Below are positions 17,341-26,606 of a DNA stretch of 64,000 nt, piece by piece. Where the stretch lies: positions 4,447,001 to 4,511,000 of the forward strand of contig JHVA01000001.1 of the NCBI GenBank assembly GCA_000688615.1, read 5' to 3'. The notes beneath the pieces were generated by a model. That model saw only the letters and a program-made list of their open reading frames with translations. It did no database searches and had not been told where the DNA came from. The DNA comes from Acidobacteriaceae bacterium KBS 146. GTDB lineage: Bacteria > Acidobacteriota > Terriglobia > Terriglobales > Acidobacteriaceae. The first letter of the stretch is position 1; the number at the start of each line of letters is the position of its first letter. The translations under genes and the position numbers were made by a program.

Positions 17341-17383
17341 CAGGAATTGCGAGTGTTCATTCGCTGAATTCTAAAGTCAGTGT

Positions 17384-17420
17384 GTGCCTGAGCTGTTTTT
17401 CAACCGGGCAGCTTAGGCAC
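17384..17420. terminator. Hairpin between convergent ssb and symporter genes
   Basis: A 12-bp stem with one wobble pair (17384-17395 with 17409-17420) and a 13-base loop containing five T. It lies between the two stop codons and may stop transcription from either side, though no T-run follows the stem. Confidence 0.5.
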
Positions 17421-17435
17421 GCTGCGAATAACTGG

Positions 17436-18827
17436 TCATTCTGAAATTCCCTCCAATGCCGCCTCGCTTGGAAGTTCCATCCCGAACTCTCCCTCCCATT
17501 TCGCCACTATCACCGAGGCAAGGCAGTTTCCAACGACATTGACCGTTGTGCGTGCCATGTCAGCAAGGGCGTCCACTCCGAGCAGGACAAAGATTGGTTC
17601 GGTAGGCAGGCCGAAGGTGGCTGCGGTTGCCAGCAGAACGACTAACGTCGCGCGAGGTACTCCGGCGACGCCCTTGCTGGTGAGCATGAGAGTGAGCATC
17701 ATCATGATCTGTTTCCCGATCGAAAGGTGCATTCCCGCAGCCTGGGCAACGAAGATGCTGGCCGTTGCGAGGTAGAGGGTAGATCCGTCGAGATTGAAGC
17801 TGTAGCCGGCTGGGATAACGAAAGCGACGATCCGTCTTGGAACTCCGAGAGCCTCCATGGCTTCCATAGCGCGAGGTAAGGCGGCCTCGCTGGTGGAAGT
17901 GGCGAAGGCAATTGTGGCGGGTTCGGCAACTGCATGCAGAAATCGCCGGATTGGCACGCCAAAAAGGAGAGCTGCCGGGAGCAGCACGAGACATCCAAAG
18001 GCGACGAGAGCCCCGTAAATCGTGATGAGCAGCTTGCCCAGGTTGAACAAAACCCCAAGTCCCAGATGACCAACCGTGTAGGCCATTGCCGCTCCCACTC
18101 CGATTGGAGCAAAGTACATGACGATGTTCGTAAACCGGAACATGACTTCGCTCAACCCTTCACAAACCTCGAGAATAGCCGCGCGGCGGGAACCGCTGAG
18201 GCCGGCCAGAGCAATGCCAAAAAAGATGGCAAAGACGGCAACCTGAAGGATCTGACCGTCAGCGACGGATTTAGCGATGTTTTCGGGAAAGACATGGAGA
18301 ACGAAGTCCTGCCACCCTGTTGGCGGCGGTGTACCCTGTGTGCTCTCAAGAGCAGCGTTCGATGGAAGCGAGAGGCCGCGGCCTGCCTGGCTCAGATTGA
18401 TTGCGACTAAACCGATAACGAGCGCCAGCGTCGTTATGACCTCGAAGTAGATGAGGCTTTTGATCCCGATTCTGCCGACACTTTTTACGTCGCCGCCATG
18501 GCCCGCGATTCCGGTGACGAGCGTAGCGAAGATGAGTGGGGCCACGATCGCCTTGATGAGGCGTAGAAAGATATCGCTGAAGACTCTTAGAGAAGTGGCG
18601 AAGTGGGGAGCGTCGAAACCCAACTCCGCCCCCGCGATCATCGCTACAAAGATCCAGGGAGTGAGGGACCGGCGTTTGACCGCGACCGCTGTCAGTATCG
18701 CAATCGTCAACCAACGAAGTCCTATCGCTGTGAGATGGCTTCCGTAAAGCGAAGCCACGACACTGCTGGCTGCAAGTAATGAAGCTACCGCAGTAACAAA
18801 AAGTCGCTCTGTGGACCAGGCCCGCAC
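17436..18827 (-). CDS. Dicarboxylate/amino acid:cation symporter (DAACS family)
   Basis: 463-residue inner-membrane carrier related to GltP, GltT and DctA. It carries the family's hairpin and binding motifs: FATSTSEAALPRAMEAME, GYSFNLDGSTLY, and MLTSKGVAGVPRA. Several hydrophobic helices precede them. It probably imports glutamate, aspartate or C4-dicarboxylates with H+ or Na+. The start is a GTG with no clear ribosome-binding site; no ATG fits better upstream. It is monocistronic and convergent with ssb. Confidence 0.92.
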   Translation of the reverse strand: MRAWSTERLFVTAVASLLAASSVVASLYGSHLTAIGLRWLTIAILTAVAVKRRSLTPWIFVAMIAGAELGFDAPHFATSLRVFSDIFLRLIKAIVAPLIFATLVTGIAGHGGDVKSVGRIGIKSLIYFEVITTLALVIGLVAINLSQAGRGLSLPSNAALESTQGTPPPTGWQDFVLHVFPENIAKSVADGQILQVAVFAIFFGIALAGLSGSRRAAILEVCEGLSEVMFRFTNIVMYFAPIGVGAAMAYTVGHLGLGVLFNLGKLLITIYGALVAFGCLVLLPAALLFGVPIRRFLHAVAEPATIAFATSTSEAALPRAMEAMEALGVPRRIVAFVIPAGYSFNLDGSTLYLATASIFVAQAAGMHLSIGKQIMMMLTLMLTSKGVAGVPRATLVVLLATAATFGLPTEPIFVLLGVDALADMARTTVNVVGNCLASVIVAKWEGEFGMELPSEAALEGISE

Positions 18828-19025
18828 TTTGCGAAGAATATCAGTAGCAGCTAAGGGGCGAAGAATGAATCTCCATAGCGTTTATTGATATAAAAAGCTT
18901 TGTCCTCTTCGTGAGAGATTCTGGCACTGGAGGACGAATGTAGCGAACTGCAGAACACATTTTCGGCAGAAGTAAGGATCTAAAACAGCTTCGGGGCTGA
19001 GGACAGCTGCAGTCGAGGACGGATC

Positions 19026-19595
19026 ATGCGAACGCAAAAGCGATATATTCCCACGATGTTAGGTCTTTGGCTGGGTCTTGCTCTTCCAGTGGCAGCGCAG
19101 CTACCCACGCCTTCGTCAACGCTGGATGGCCTGGGTCAGAAGGGACCGGTCATCAGCCCGTTGACTCAGCCCACGCTTTCCCCTGGGGTCATTCAACTGA
19201 TGGAACTCGAAGGCAGGTTTGCTCAAGCAGTTGCGGAGGGCGGAGGCAAAGCCTTCGCGCAATGGTTTGCTGACGATGCCGTGGTTCTCAATAACGGCCA
19301 GCCCGCCACCGCAGGTCGTGCAGCGATCGCCGCTCAGGCTCAGTGGGATCCCAAAGTGTACCAGTTAACATGGGTGGCACAGGGAGGGCAGATGGGACCC
19401 TCAAATGATATGGGCTTTACCTGGGGGCATTACGAGGGGCGATCCAAAGACAAAAAAGGGCAACCCGTCGTGATCTCCGGACGCTATATGACGGTATGGA
19501 AGAAGATGCCGAACGGAAGCTGGAAGGTGGCGATGGATGCGAGCGCCAATGAGCCCCCGGCGTCAGGCGAATGTTGTGCATTGCCAAAACCCTAA
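19026..19595 (+). CDS. Secreted NTF2-like (DUF4440/SnoaL-type) protein
   Basis: 189 residues. A signal peptide (about 1-24, ending PVAAQ) is followed by a short Pro/Thr-rich segment and an NTF2-like domain from about residue 57: LMELEGRFAQAVAEGG, then FAQWFADDAVVLNNGQPATA, and the closing strand YMTVWKKMPNGSWKVAMD. Such proteins are often ketosteroid-isomerase-like small-molecule binders; the substrate is unknown. It lies 65 bp before the histidine kinase gene in the same direction. Confidence 0.75.
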   Translation: MRTQKRYIPTMLGLWLGLALPVAAQLPTPSSTLDGLGQKGPVISPLTQPTLSPGVIQLMELEGRFAQAVAEGGGKAFAQWFADDAVVLNNGQPATAGRAAIAAQAQWDPKVYQLTWVAQGGQMGPSNDMGFTWGHYEGRSKDKKGQPVVISGRYMTVWKKMPNGSWKVAMDASANEPPASGECCALPKP

Positions 19596-19660
19596 ACGTA
19601 AGCTACACCTAAAGTTGGATACCCCTCCCCCCTTGCTGCTCCTAGGATCGACCCTGCAAT

Positions 19661-21745
19661 ATGAACGCTCTCCTGGTCAAAGACGAAGCTCTGCGGAGTC
19701 AGACCCTGGAGCAGAAAAAATCACCATACCCGGAATCTGATCCAGCCCTTCGCGATCTGGCAAAATTGGCGTCGCAGATCTGCGAAGCGCCGGTAGCCGT
19801 GGTCTGGGTAAGTAGCTCCGAGGGGGTGCAACTGAGGGCTGCTGTTGGGATTTCGGCAACGTATCTGGAACGGGAAACTCTTCCTTATCAGGAGGCCATG
19901 CGTTGGGATGAATTAATGGAGATTGTCGATACTCGGCTTTCGCCGGAGTTTGCTCCTAATGGCTTTTCGATAGAAGGACAGGTGTTCTCCTTCTACGCTG
20001 CGGTTCGTTTGACCAGCTCTTCGGGTGATCGGTTCGGGGCTCTGGCTGTTCTAGACTTTACGCCACGCGAATTACTGGGGTCTCAGAAGAGTGCCTTGCG
20101 TATTCTGGGACGACAGACTGTGACGATACTTGAGTTGCAGGAACAGATTCAGGGACTGACTGAGGGTGTCCGCTCCGGAGAGCATGATTCGGAGGCGCTG
20201 GCGACCGAAGATAGTCTCACTAGATCCATCGGAAGTGATGTCTGGACCAGAGCAGATACGGCGACTAAAGGTGAGCACGAGCCGAAGTATCGCCAGATTG
20301 TAGAGAGTTCTCTTGGCATCGTCTTCACACACGATCTCGATGGCACGTTGCTTTCCCTGAATGCGCATGGAGCGGCCACCGTGGGCCGAAGCGTCGAGGA
20401 TATGGTTGGTCGTCTTTTGGAGACCTTTGTTCCTCCAAAGCGTCGCAACGCCATGAGCGAATACTTGAAGATAGTTGCTTCAGTGGGCGAATCCCAGGGC
20501 ATGCTGCATCTGCTTCACAGCGACGGTGATGTGCGCGTCGTGGCCTACAGGAGCAAATTAATTACAGATTCCGAAGTGGAGCCTTACGTACTGGGTTTTG
20601 GCGTAGATATCACCGAACAGGTGAAGGTAGAGAAAAAGCTGCGGACGCTGACTCGACAATCGAATTCGATTCTGGAGTCGGTAGGGGATGGCATCTTCTG
20701 TATCGATCGCGAGGGAAGAGTCACTGTAGTGAATGCTGCCGCGGCTCAGATGTTAGGGTATCGCCAAGAGGAAATGCTGGGCAAGGTAATGCATTCGCTG
20801 ATTCATCACACGAAGGCGGATGGATCCGCTTATCCTACGGATGAATCCCCTATTCGTAGAAGTATCTCGAATTTTGGAGCCGCCCGCGTGCGGGACGAGG
20901 TGTTCTGGCGACAGGATGGCACTAGTTTTCCAGTGGAGTACGTTGCCAGGCCGTTGATTGACGCGAACTCCAGCGAGAGCGGCGGTGTTCGGGCGTTGGG
21001 TGTGGTTGTTGCTTTTACCGACACTACGGACCGCCGGGCTTTGGATCGGATGAAGGATGAGTTCATCTCGACGGTTTCGCACGAGCTGCGGACGCCGCTT
21101 ACCTCACTGCGCGGGGCTCTGGGATTGCTGAGCGGCGGAGCGCTGGAGGCGCGGCCTGAAAAGTCTCAACAAATGTTGGAGATTGCGATCAACAATGCCG
21201 ATCGATTGATTAGGCTGGTCAACGACATCGTCGACCTGGAACGAATCTCGAGCGGAAAGAACGAGCTTCATTTGGCGACGGTTCGAGCACGCGAGTTGCT
21301 GCATGGAGCTGTGAATATCTGTGAAGCTCAGATCCCTGGGTCCAGTGCGCGTATCTTGCTACGGCCCACGGAGGTGAGCGTTTGGGCTGATTCCGAGCGT
21401 GTCCTGCAGGTTCTGAACAATCTTCTGTCGAATGCTTTCAAATTTTCAGAACCTGATGGTGAGATTTACATGTCAGCGCGAAATCTTGATGATCAGGAAG
21501 CTCTGTTCGAAGTTCAGGATCATGGACGTGGAATTGCTGCCGACAAGCTGGAACAGATCTTTGATCGTTTCCAGCAAGGCGATGCTTCCGATTCGCGTGC
21601 TCTTGGTGGAACAGGTCTAGGGCTGACCATCTGCCGGAGGATTGTCACGCTGAATGGAGGACGCATCTGGGCTACCAGCACTCCGGGCAAGGGCACAACG
21701 GTCCATTTCACCCTCCCGACCAGACCACGGATGAATCTTCGGTAG
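19661..21745 (+). CDS. Orphan GAF-PAS-PAS sensor histidine kinase
   Basis: 694 residues with no membrane helix, so probably a cytoplasmic sensor. Domains: GAF-like (about 28-160, containing AVVWVSSSEGVQLRA and FGALAVLDFTPREL), PAS (205-325), PAS with PAC (333-460), HisKA with phospho-accepting His474 in STVSHELRTPL, then an ATPase domain with NNLLSNAFKFSEP, DHGRGIAADK and GGTGLGLTICRRIV boxes. No response-regulator gene is adjacent. The signal is unknown; PAS and GAF pockets suggest a small ligand, haem, flavin or redox input. The start is ATG at 19661. Confidence 0.92.
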   Translation: MNALLVKDEALRSQTLEQKKSPYPESDPALRDLAKLASQICEAPVAVVWVSSSEGVQLRAAVGISATYLERETLPYQEAMRWDELMEIVDTRLSPEFAPNGFSIEGQVFSFYAAVRLTSSSGDRFGALAVLDFTPRELLGSQKSALRILGRQTVTILELQEQIQGLTEGVRSGEHDSEALATEDSLTRSIGSDVWTRADTATKGEHEPKYRQIVESSLGIVFTHDLDGTLLSLNAHGAATVGRSVEDMVGRLLETFVPPKRRNAMSEYLKIVASVGESQGMLHLLHSDGDVRVVAYRSKLITDSEVEPYVLGFGVDITEQVKVEKKLRTLTRQSNSILESVGDGIFCIDREGRVTVVNAAAAQMLGYRQEEMLGKVMHSLIHHTKADGSAYPTDESPIRRSISNFGAARVRDEVFWRQDGTSFPVEYVARPLIDANSSESGGVRALGVVVAFTDTTDRRALDRMKDEFISTVSHELRTPLTSLRGALGLLSGGALEARPEKSQQMLEIAINNADRLIRLVNDIVDLERISSGKNELHLATVRARELLHGAVNICEAQIPGSSARILLRPTEVSVWADSERVLQVLNNLLSNAFKFSEPDGEIYMSARNLDDQEALFEVQDHGRGIAADKLEQIFDRFQQGDASDSRALGGTGLGLTICRRIVTLNGGRIWATSTPGKGTTVHFTLPTRPRMNLR

Positions 21746-21757
21746 CTTTTTTAGAAA

Positions 21758-21793
21758 TTCAAACCCCGACGATGGGATCGTCAGGGGTTTGAA
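21758..21793. terminator. Bidirectional terminator between the histidine kinase gene and acs
   Basis: A long hairpin (21758-21773 with 21777-21793), with a ten-base arm TTCAAACCCC and an inner ACGAT/ATCGT arm separated by a one-base bulge, and a GGG loop. It lies between convergent stop codons. Confidence 0.75.
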
Positions 21794-21812
21794 GTGAGGA
21801 TAGTCGTACCGA

Positions 21813-23789
21813 CTACTCGTCGTTCTCTCGAAGTTTTGCTATCACGCTAAAGTCTTCCAGGGTTGTTGTATCTCCCTTGATCTCGCCACCCGTTGCCAGC
21901 TCGCGAAGCAGGCGCCGCATAATTTTGCCACTGCGGGTCTTGGGCAGAGTCTCGGTGAAGCGAATGTCGTCGGGTCGAGCCAGTGCCCCAATCTCTTTGG
22001 CTACCCACTGACGGATTTCCTGCTTAAGTTCGTCCGTCGCGACGTGCCCTTGTTCCAGGGTGACGAAGGCACAGATGGCCTGGCCCTTAAGATCGTCCGG
22101 ACGTCCTACGACAGCTGCCTCAGCGACCTTGGAATGCGCGACCAGGGCCGACTCCACTTCCATCGTTCCAAGCCGGTGACCACTCACATTGAGAACGTCG
22201 TCAACCCGCCCCATGAGCCAGTAGCAGCCATCGGCATCGCGGCGGGCTCCGTCGCCGGTAAAGTAGCTTCCCGGGACTTCAACCCAGTAAGCCTGTTCAT
22301 AGCGTTCGGGGTTGCCATAGACGGTTCGTGCCAAGGATGGCCACGGGGTACGGAAGACAAGGAGGCCACCCTTTCCATCCAGTACGGGATCGCCTTCCTT
22401 GGTGACGATCTCGGGCACGATTCCGAAAAAGGGTCGTGTGGCCGAGCCAGGCTTGGTTGAGACGGCTCCCGGAACCGGGGCAATCATGATGGCTCCAGTC
22501 TCTGTCTGCCAGTAGGTATCAACGATAGGGCAGCGCTCCTTGCCGATCTCACGATGGAACCACATCCACGCTTCCGGGTTGATAGGCTCCCCTACCGTTC
22601 CTAGAAGCCTGAGGGAGGCGAGCGAGTGCTTCCGTACATGCTCGGTTCCCCATTTAGTAAATGCCCGAATGGCCGTGGGAGCGGTATAGAAGACTGAAAC
22701 CTTGTGGGCGTCGACAATCTTCCAAAAGCGGTCGCATTCTGGCCAGTTTGGCGCTCCCTCATACATCATCACGGTAGCCCCATTTTGGAGAGGGCCGTAG
22801 ACCACGTAGCTGTGGCCGGTGACCCAGCCGATATCGGCGGTGCACCAATAAACGTCGTCTTCACGAAGATCGAAGACGTACTTTGAGGTGAGGTAGGTCT
22901 GGACAGAATAGCCGCCCGTAGTATGCAGCAGTCCTTTGGGCTTACCGGTCGTGCCAGACGTATAGAGAAGATACAGCGGGTCTTCGGCGTCCATCCATTC
23001 CGCTGGACAGTCTTTTTCTGCCGTCAGCATGGACTCGTCCCACCATACATCGCGACCGGGTTTCATGTTAACCGGGGTGCCGCTTCGACGGTAGACGACT
23101 ACGTTCTTAACCGTGGGGCACTTTTCCAGAGCCTCGTCGGCAATTTTCTTCAGCTGAATCTCAGCGCCACGGCGATAGGCGGTGTCCTGGGTAATGAGAG
23201 CGACACAGGAAGAGTCGTTGACGCGATCAACGATAGCGTGCGCTGCAAAGCCACCAAAGATTACCGAATGTATAGCTCCGATCCGCGCACAGGCCAGAAG
23301 AGCGATAGCAAGCTCCGGGCACATTCCCATGTAGATTGCGACGCGATCGCCTTTGCGGATGCCAAGACCCTTGAGGACATTGGCGAAACGCTGCACTTCG
23401 GAATACAGATCCCCATAGGTGAGTTTGCGCACTTCGCCCGGTTCACCCTCCCAAAGCAACGCGATCTTGTCTCGGCGGGCCCCTTTGGCATGACGATCGA
23501 CGCAGTTATGGCAGAGGTTGAGTTTTCCGTCGGTGAACCATTTGGCGCCCATGCCGGAGCCGTCACGGCCAGGCTCAAGAACGCGGGTCCAGGGCGCGAA
23601 CCACTCAAGCTCCGAGGCGGCCTCAGCCCAGAATTCCTCTGGCTTTTCAATGCTTCGGCGATACATCTGTTCGTACTGCTCGAGACTGGAGATGTGAGCT
23701 TTGGCGCGGAAATCCGGCGAGGGTTCAAAGACCCTGTTCTCCCGCAAGCTTGAATCCAGATTCGCCGTTCCTTCTGCAATCGCCGTCAC
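21813..23789 (-). CDS. acs: Acetyl-CoA synthetase
   Basis: AMP-forming acetate-CoA ligase that activates acetate to acetyl-CoA. 658 residues, full length. Motifs: [11 protein letters not shown] nucleotide loop, [10 protein letters not shown], the [11 protein letters not shown] hinge, and [11 protein letters not shown], which holds the lysine that is regulated by acetylation in many bacteria. Start [15 protein letters not shown]. It is monocistronic on the minus strand. Confidence 0.97.
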   Translation of the reverse strand: MTAIAEGTANLDSSLRENRVFEPSPDFRAKAHISSLEQYEQMYRRSIEKPEEFWAEAASELEWFAPWTRVLEPGRDGSGMGAKWFTDGKLNLCHNCVDRHAKGARRDKIALLWEGEPGEVRKLTYGDLYSEVQRFANVLKGLGIRKGDRVAIYMGMCPELAIALLACARIGAIHSVIFGGFAAHAIVDRVNDSSCVALITQDTAYRRGAEIQLKKIADEALEKCPTVKNVVVYRRSGTPVNMKPGRDVWWDESMLTAEKDCPAEWMDAEDPLYLLYTSGTTGKPKGLLHTTGGYSVQTYLTSKYVFDLREDDVYWCTADIGWVTGHSYVVYGPLQNGATVMMYEGAPNWPECDRFWKIVDAHKVSVFYTAPTAIRAFTKWGTEHVRKHSLASLRLLGTVGEPINPEAWMWFHREIGKERCPIVDTYWQTETGAIMIAPVPGAVSTKPGSATRPFFGIVPEIVTKEGDPVLDGKGGLLVFRTPWPSLARTVYGNPERYEQAYWVEVPGSYFTGDGARRDADGCYWLMGRVDDVLNVSGHRLGTMEVESALVAHSKVAEAAVVGRPDDLKGQAICAFVTLEQGHVATDELKQEIRQWVAKEIGALARPDDIRFTETLPKTRSGKIMRRLLRELATGGEIKGDTTTLEDFSVIAKLRENDE

Positions 23790-23961
23790 GCAACATCCTC
23801 CACTGATATCGATACAAAAAAGGTACGCTAAGCCTCATACGACCGGCAACCAGAAGCTAGGACAAATGTCCCGGACAAAATAGGTCAAATGTTTCCGGCA
23901 TTTCGTAGAAGGCTCTGGCGCAATTTCAGTTGGATCATCAAGGAATAAACTTAGGCTAACA

Positions 23962-24171
23962 ATGTCTTCCTCAACTCTCTTTTGGTCTGCGGGTGTAGGT
24001 TTTTTTCTGGGCTTCGTCTTCGGCGTGGGATGTGCGCTCGCGGTCATGTACTCCATCTTTCTTGGAGGTTATCGCGCGGCAATTCGCGACTCGAGGCTGC
24101 CGGAGCCCCCGAAGCGCTATCGACAAGCTCTCATGAAGCTTGGAGTGCACAGTAATAAATCTGAGGATTGA
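23962..24171 (+). CDS. Small single-helix membrane protein
   Basis: 69 residues, MSSSTLFWSAGVGFFLGFVF onward: one Gly/Phe/Val-rich membrane helix (about residues 6-32), then a basic cytoplasmic tail (PPKRYRQALMKLG). No family is recognised. The coding call rests on the clean membrane-protein composition and isolated position between two larger genes. Confidence 0.5.
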   Translation: MSSSTLFWSAGVGFFLGFVFGVGCALAVMYSIFLGGYRAAIRDSRLPEPPKRYRQALMKLGVHSNKSED

Positions 24172-24550
24172 GTTTAAAAGCTTCTGCGGCTCAAGAGTAA
24201 TTAAACAAAGTCGTCAGCTTTTTGTTCCCGATCTCTATGCCCCTCTTCGCCGCCAAAGGCGGACCGGGATTCGTAGTTCTCTTTTAGAGGAGAGATCTAT
24301 CGAGGGAAATTATGAGATGTCAGAATTTTCTTGCGGAGCGATATAGGACTAAAATAGTCTTTATTCCATGCGTAGAACAAGGCGTTGATTTTATGGTTTT
24401 GGCGAAGCAAAGAATTCTTCATTTCCTCCATTGCCGTATTCAAGAGCCAACCTGACGCCGGTGAATCTGTAGCTTTTCGGCAGGCAGCGGATTCCCAGAT
24501 GTTGCTGGCGTCGCAGGCGTATCTCGTTTAGAGAAGGAAGTGTTTTTTTT
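24172..24550. other. Intergenic region upstream of the PepSY gene
   Basis: 379 bp without a convincing gene. It is more AT-rich than its surroundings and contains two small hairpins, CCGCC-AAA-GGCGG near 24250 and an imperfect one around TCTCTTTTAGAGGAGAGA near 24280. An AGAAGGAAG at 24533-24541 is a likely ribosome-binding site for the downstream ATG at 24551. No clear iron-box was recognised. Confidence 0.4.
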
Positions 24551-25735
24551 ATGGGGCTGCTTCATACCTCCATTCATCATCCCCGCAAGCTGTGGCTGCG
24601 TCGAGCGTTCTTCCAGATCCACCTATGGGCTGGCGTTCTTTTGTCACTTTATCTGGTCGTTATTGCTCTTACGGGCTCCATTCTGGTCTTTGAAGATGAA
24701 CTCACCGCCATGACTCTCCCTGCTGAGCTGCACGCGGCCGGGCAGGGCAGGGTGGCAGATGTAAGCGATGTTGTTGCGAGGTTCCGTTCGGCCTATCCAG
24801 GAGCTGCGATTACTTTTCTTACTCTGCCGACGAAGGAGGTGCCTGCCTTCCAGATTGAGGCTGCTGGTGAGCGAGGCAGCGAGTTTGAAGTTATCGGAGA
24901 TCCCATCACCGGAGCTTTACAGTTGCGACCTCGCAACTGGCTTGACGTCGTACATGACCTGCATGTCTATCTTCTGCTTGGCCGCGCTTATGGGGTCCAG
25001 GTCAACGGCGTCGGAGCGGCGATTCTGCTTACGCTCGCAGCTACAGGAGCCGTTCTATGGTGGCCGGGACTCCGGTCCTGGAGACGCGGATTGCGGATCC
25101 CGTTCAAACATAACTGGCGAAGGATCAACTACGACGCACATAGCGCGATCGGCATCTGGACGCTCGCCATCGTCTCCTGGTGGGCCGTGTCAGGGTTGTA
25201 CTTCGGCTGGTATCGGCAGGTGGGATTCATCGTGGATAAAATCTCGGGGCTCCGCAATATGCGGCCGCCGGAGTTGCCCACGCTTACCCCGCCGACAGAA
25301 GGAACTCCAAAAGTAAGCCTCGGGAAGGTGCTGCAGGAGGCTCAATCGGCTTCACCTGAGGGACGGCTTGCCGGCCTGACAGACGCTACCCTGGCGAAAC
25401 CAACGATGATGGCGGTAATGGACCTAGGCAGAGCCGGGGACTTCTCTCATCGAGACCTCGTGACCCTGGATACCGTTAGCGGGCGAGTCTTGAGCGTCTG
25501 GCATTACGGCAAAAATGAGAGTCCTGGCGACTGGATCCTCTGGGCGATGCATCCGCTGCACTTTGGAACTCTTTGGGGTGTCGGGGTGAAGATTCTCTGG
25601 TCGGCGCTAGGGATCTCACTGGCGGTTTTGAGCGGGACCGGGGTCCTGATGTATTGGAACCGATACCTGAGAAAGCGTTGGCAGGCCCTGCGATCTGCGG
25701 CGACTGCAGAAAGATCCGAAACCGTTGTCCAATAA
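24551..25735 (+). CDS. PepSY-associated transmembrane protein
   Basis: 394 residues with four main membrane helices: the first at about 23-45 (VLLSLYLVVIALTGSILVFE), the others at about 150-170, 200-220 and 340-370. The helices are separated by periplasmic PepSY-like segments. Conserved His residues near the helix ends (IHLWAG, VVHDLHVYL, AHSAIGIWTL, AMHPLHFGTLWG) are typical of the PiuB/FegB-like PepSY-TM family, often found with siderophore receptors and thought to reduce iron in the periplasm. No receptor gene is adjacent here, so the iron role is an inference from the family. Confidence 0.85.
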   Translation: MGLLHTSIHHPRKLWLRRAFFQIHLWAGVLLSLYLVVIALTGSILVFEDELTAMTLPAELHAAGQGRVADVSDVVARFRSAYPGAAITFLTLPTKEVPAFQIEAAGERGSEFEVIGDPITGALQLRPRNWLDVVHDLHVYLLLGRAYGVQVNGVGAAILLTLAATGAVLWWPGLRSWRRGLRIPFKHNWRRINYDAHSAIGIWTLAIVSWWAVSGLYFGWYRQVGFIVDKISGLRNMRPPELPTLTPPTEGTPKVSLGKVLQEAQSASPEGRLAGLTDATLAKPTMMAVMDLGRAGDFSHRDLVTLDTVSGRVLSVWHYGKNESPGDWILWAMHPLHFGTLWGVGVKILWSALGISLAVLSGTGVLMYWNRYLRKRWQALRSAATAERSETVVQ

Positions 25736-25804
25736 TCGCGAAGAGTTTTCAGATGCGGATTTGTCTGGGAAGGGTGAATCCGCTCATAGCTCGCCCGTAT
25801 AGGG

Positions 25805-26029
25805 TCAGCGGCGGCGATCACCATAGAGCTTCATGAGAGCAAGGATGAGGGTGAGTGAACCGGTGGGAAGGCATCCCATGGCGACCATGAGGGCGAGCCA
25901 GCCGGAGTTAGTGTGCGGTCCCTGAGGTCCCAGTCCTCCAAAGAACGCGTGGATTGCGAATACAGCCGCTGCGCCGGTTCCAAAGATCCAGAGGCCGGTT
26001 CGAAGGATTTTGCGGGTATCAGGTTGCAT
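25805..26029 (-). CDS. Small two-helix membrane protein downstream of ctaM-like gene
   Basis: 74 residues from MQPDTRKILRTGLWIFGTGA; an upstream in-frame start would overlap the previous gene. Two membrane helices (about 12-32 and 45-68) and a basic end (KLYGDRRR). It starts 19 bases after the DUF420 gene in what looks like a three-gene cytochrome-oxidase assembly operon. The family is not recognised; a role with the oxidase is inferred only from position. Confidence 0.6.
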   Translation of the reverse strand: MQPDTRKILRTGLWIFGTGAAAVFAIHAFFGGLGPQGPHTNSGWLALMVAMGCLPTGSLTLILALMKLYGDRRR

Positions 26030-26048
26030 AGGACCAGGACGTGCATGG

Positions 26049-26606
26049 TTAGTGGATCGCTGATTGCATCCAGTAGACAATGACACCGGTGACGGAGACG
26101 TACATCCAGATGGGCCAGGTATAACGCGCCAGCTTGCGGTGTGCGGGAAAGCGTCCGGTCAGCGACAGGAAGAAGGTGATGAGGATCATCGGCAGGGCGA
26201 TGATGGACAGAATAATGTGTGAGGCAAGGAGCTTCCAGTAAAAAGGCCACCATGCACTGTGGCGGTTGAAATGGGTCTCTCCATGGAGTGAGAAGTTGAC
26301 CAGATACGAGACCAGAAAAATGCTCGAGAAGAGAAAGGCCGTAAACATCGCCGCGCGGTGCTGGGAGATATTTTTCGACCGAATGAAGCGATAACCGGCG
26401 ATCAATGCAACGGTCGAAAGCGCATTGAGAACAGCGTTGACGAGGGGAAGGGAACGAAGTTGGGTCCCAGCGACGTCGGTGGGTGTGTGGAAGTAGACCA
26501 GCCAGCAGATGAAAGCGCTGGCGCCTGCGCTGACGGCAATGATGGCGGCGACGATGGAAGGTGGCGTGCGGAGGCTCGCAGTCGGCTGAGTCGTGCGTAC
26601 GTTCAT
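26049..26606 (-). CDS. DUF420/CtaM-like cytochrome oxidase assembly protein
   Basis: 185 residues with five predicted membrane helices and the DUF420 pattern: LPLVNAVLNALSTVALIAGY, ISQHRAAMFTAFLFSSIFLV and HIILSIIALPMIL, with the conserved histidines of the family. In firmicutes the related CtaM is needed to assemble a haem-A-type oxidase. The ATG overlaps the stop of the haem-o synthase gene as TAATG, so the two are translationally coupled. Confidence 0.85.
   Translation of the reverse strand: MNVRTTQPTASLRTPPSIVAAIIAVSAGASAFICWLVYFHTPTDVAGTQLRSLPLVNAVLNALSTVALIAGYRFIRSKNISQHRAAMFTAFLFSSIFLVSYLVNFSLHGETHFNRHSAWWPFYWKLLASHIILSIIALPMILITFFLSLTGRFPAHRKLARYTWPIWMYVSVTGVIVYWMQSAIH

Noticed and set aside
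23962-24550. Possible small RNA or leader between the small membrane protein and the PepSY gene
   Set aside because: Hairpins are short and no promoter-terminator pair or known riboswitch core was seen.
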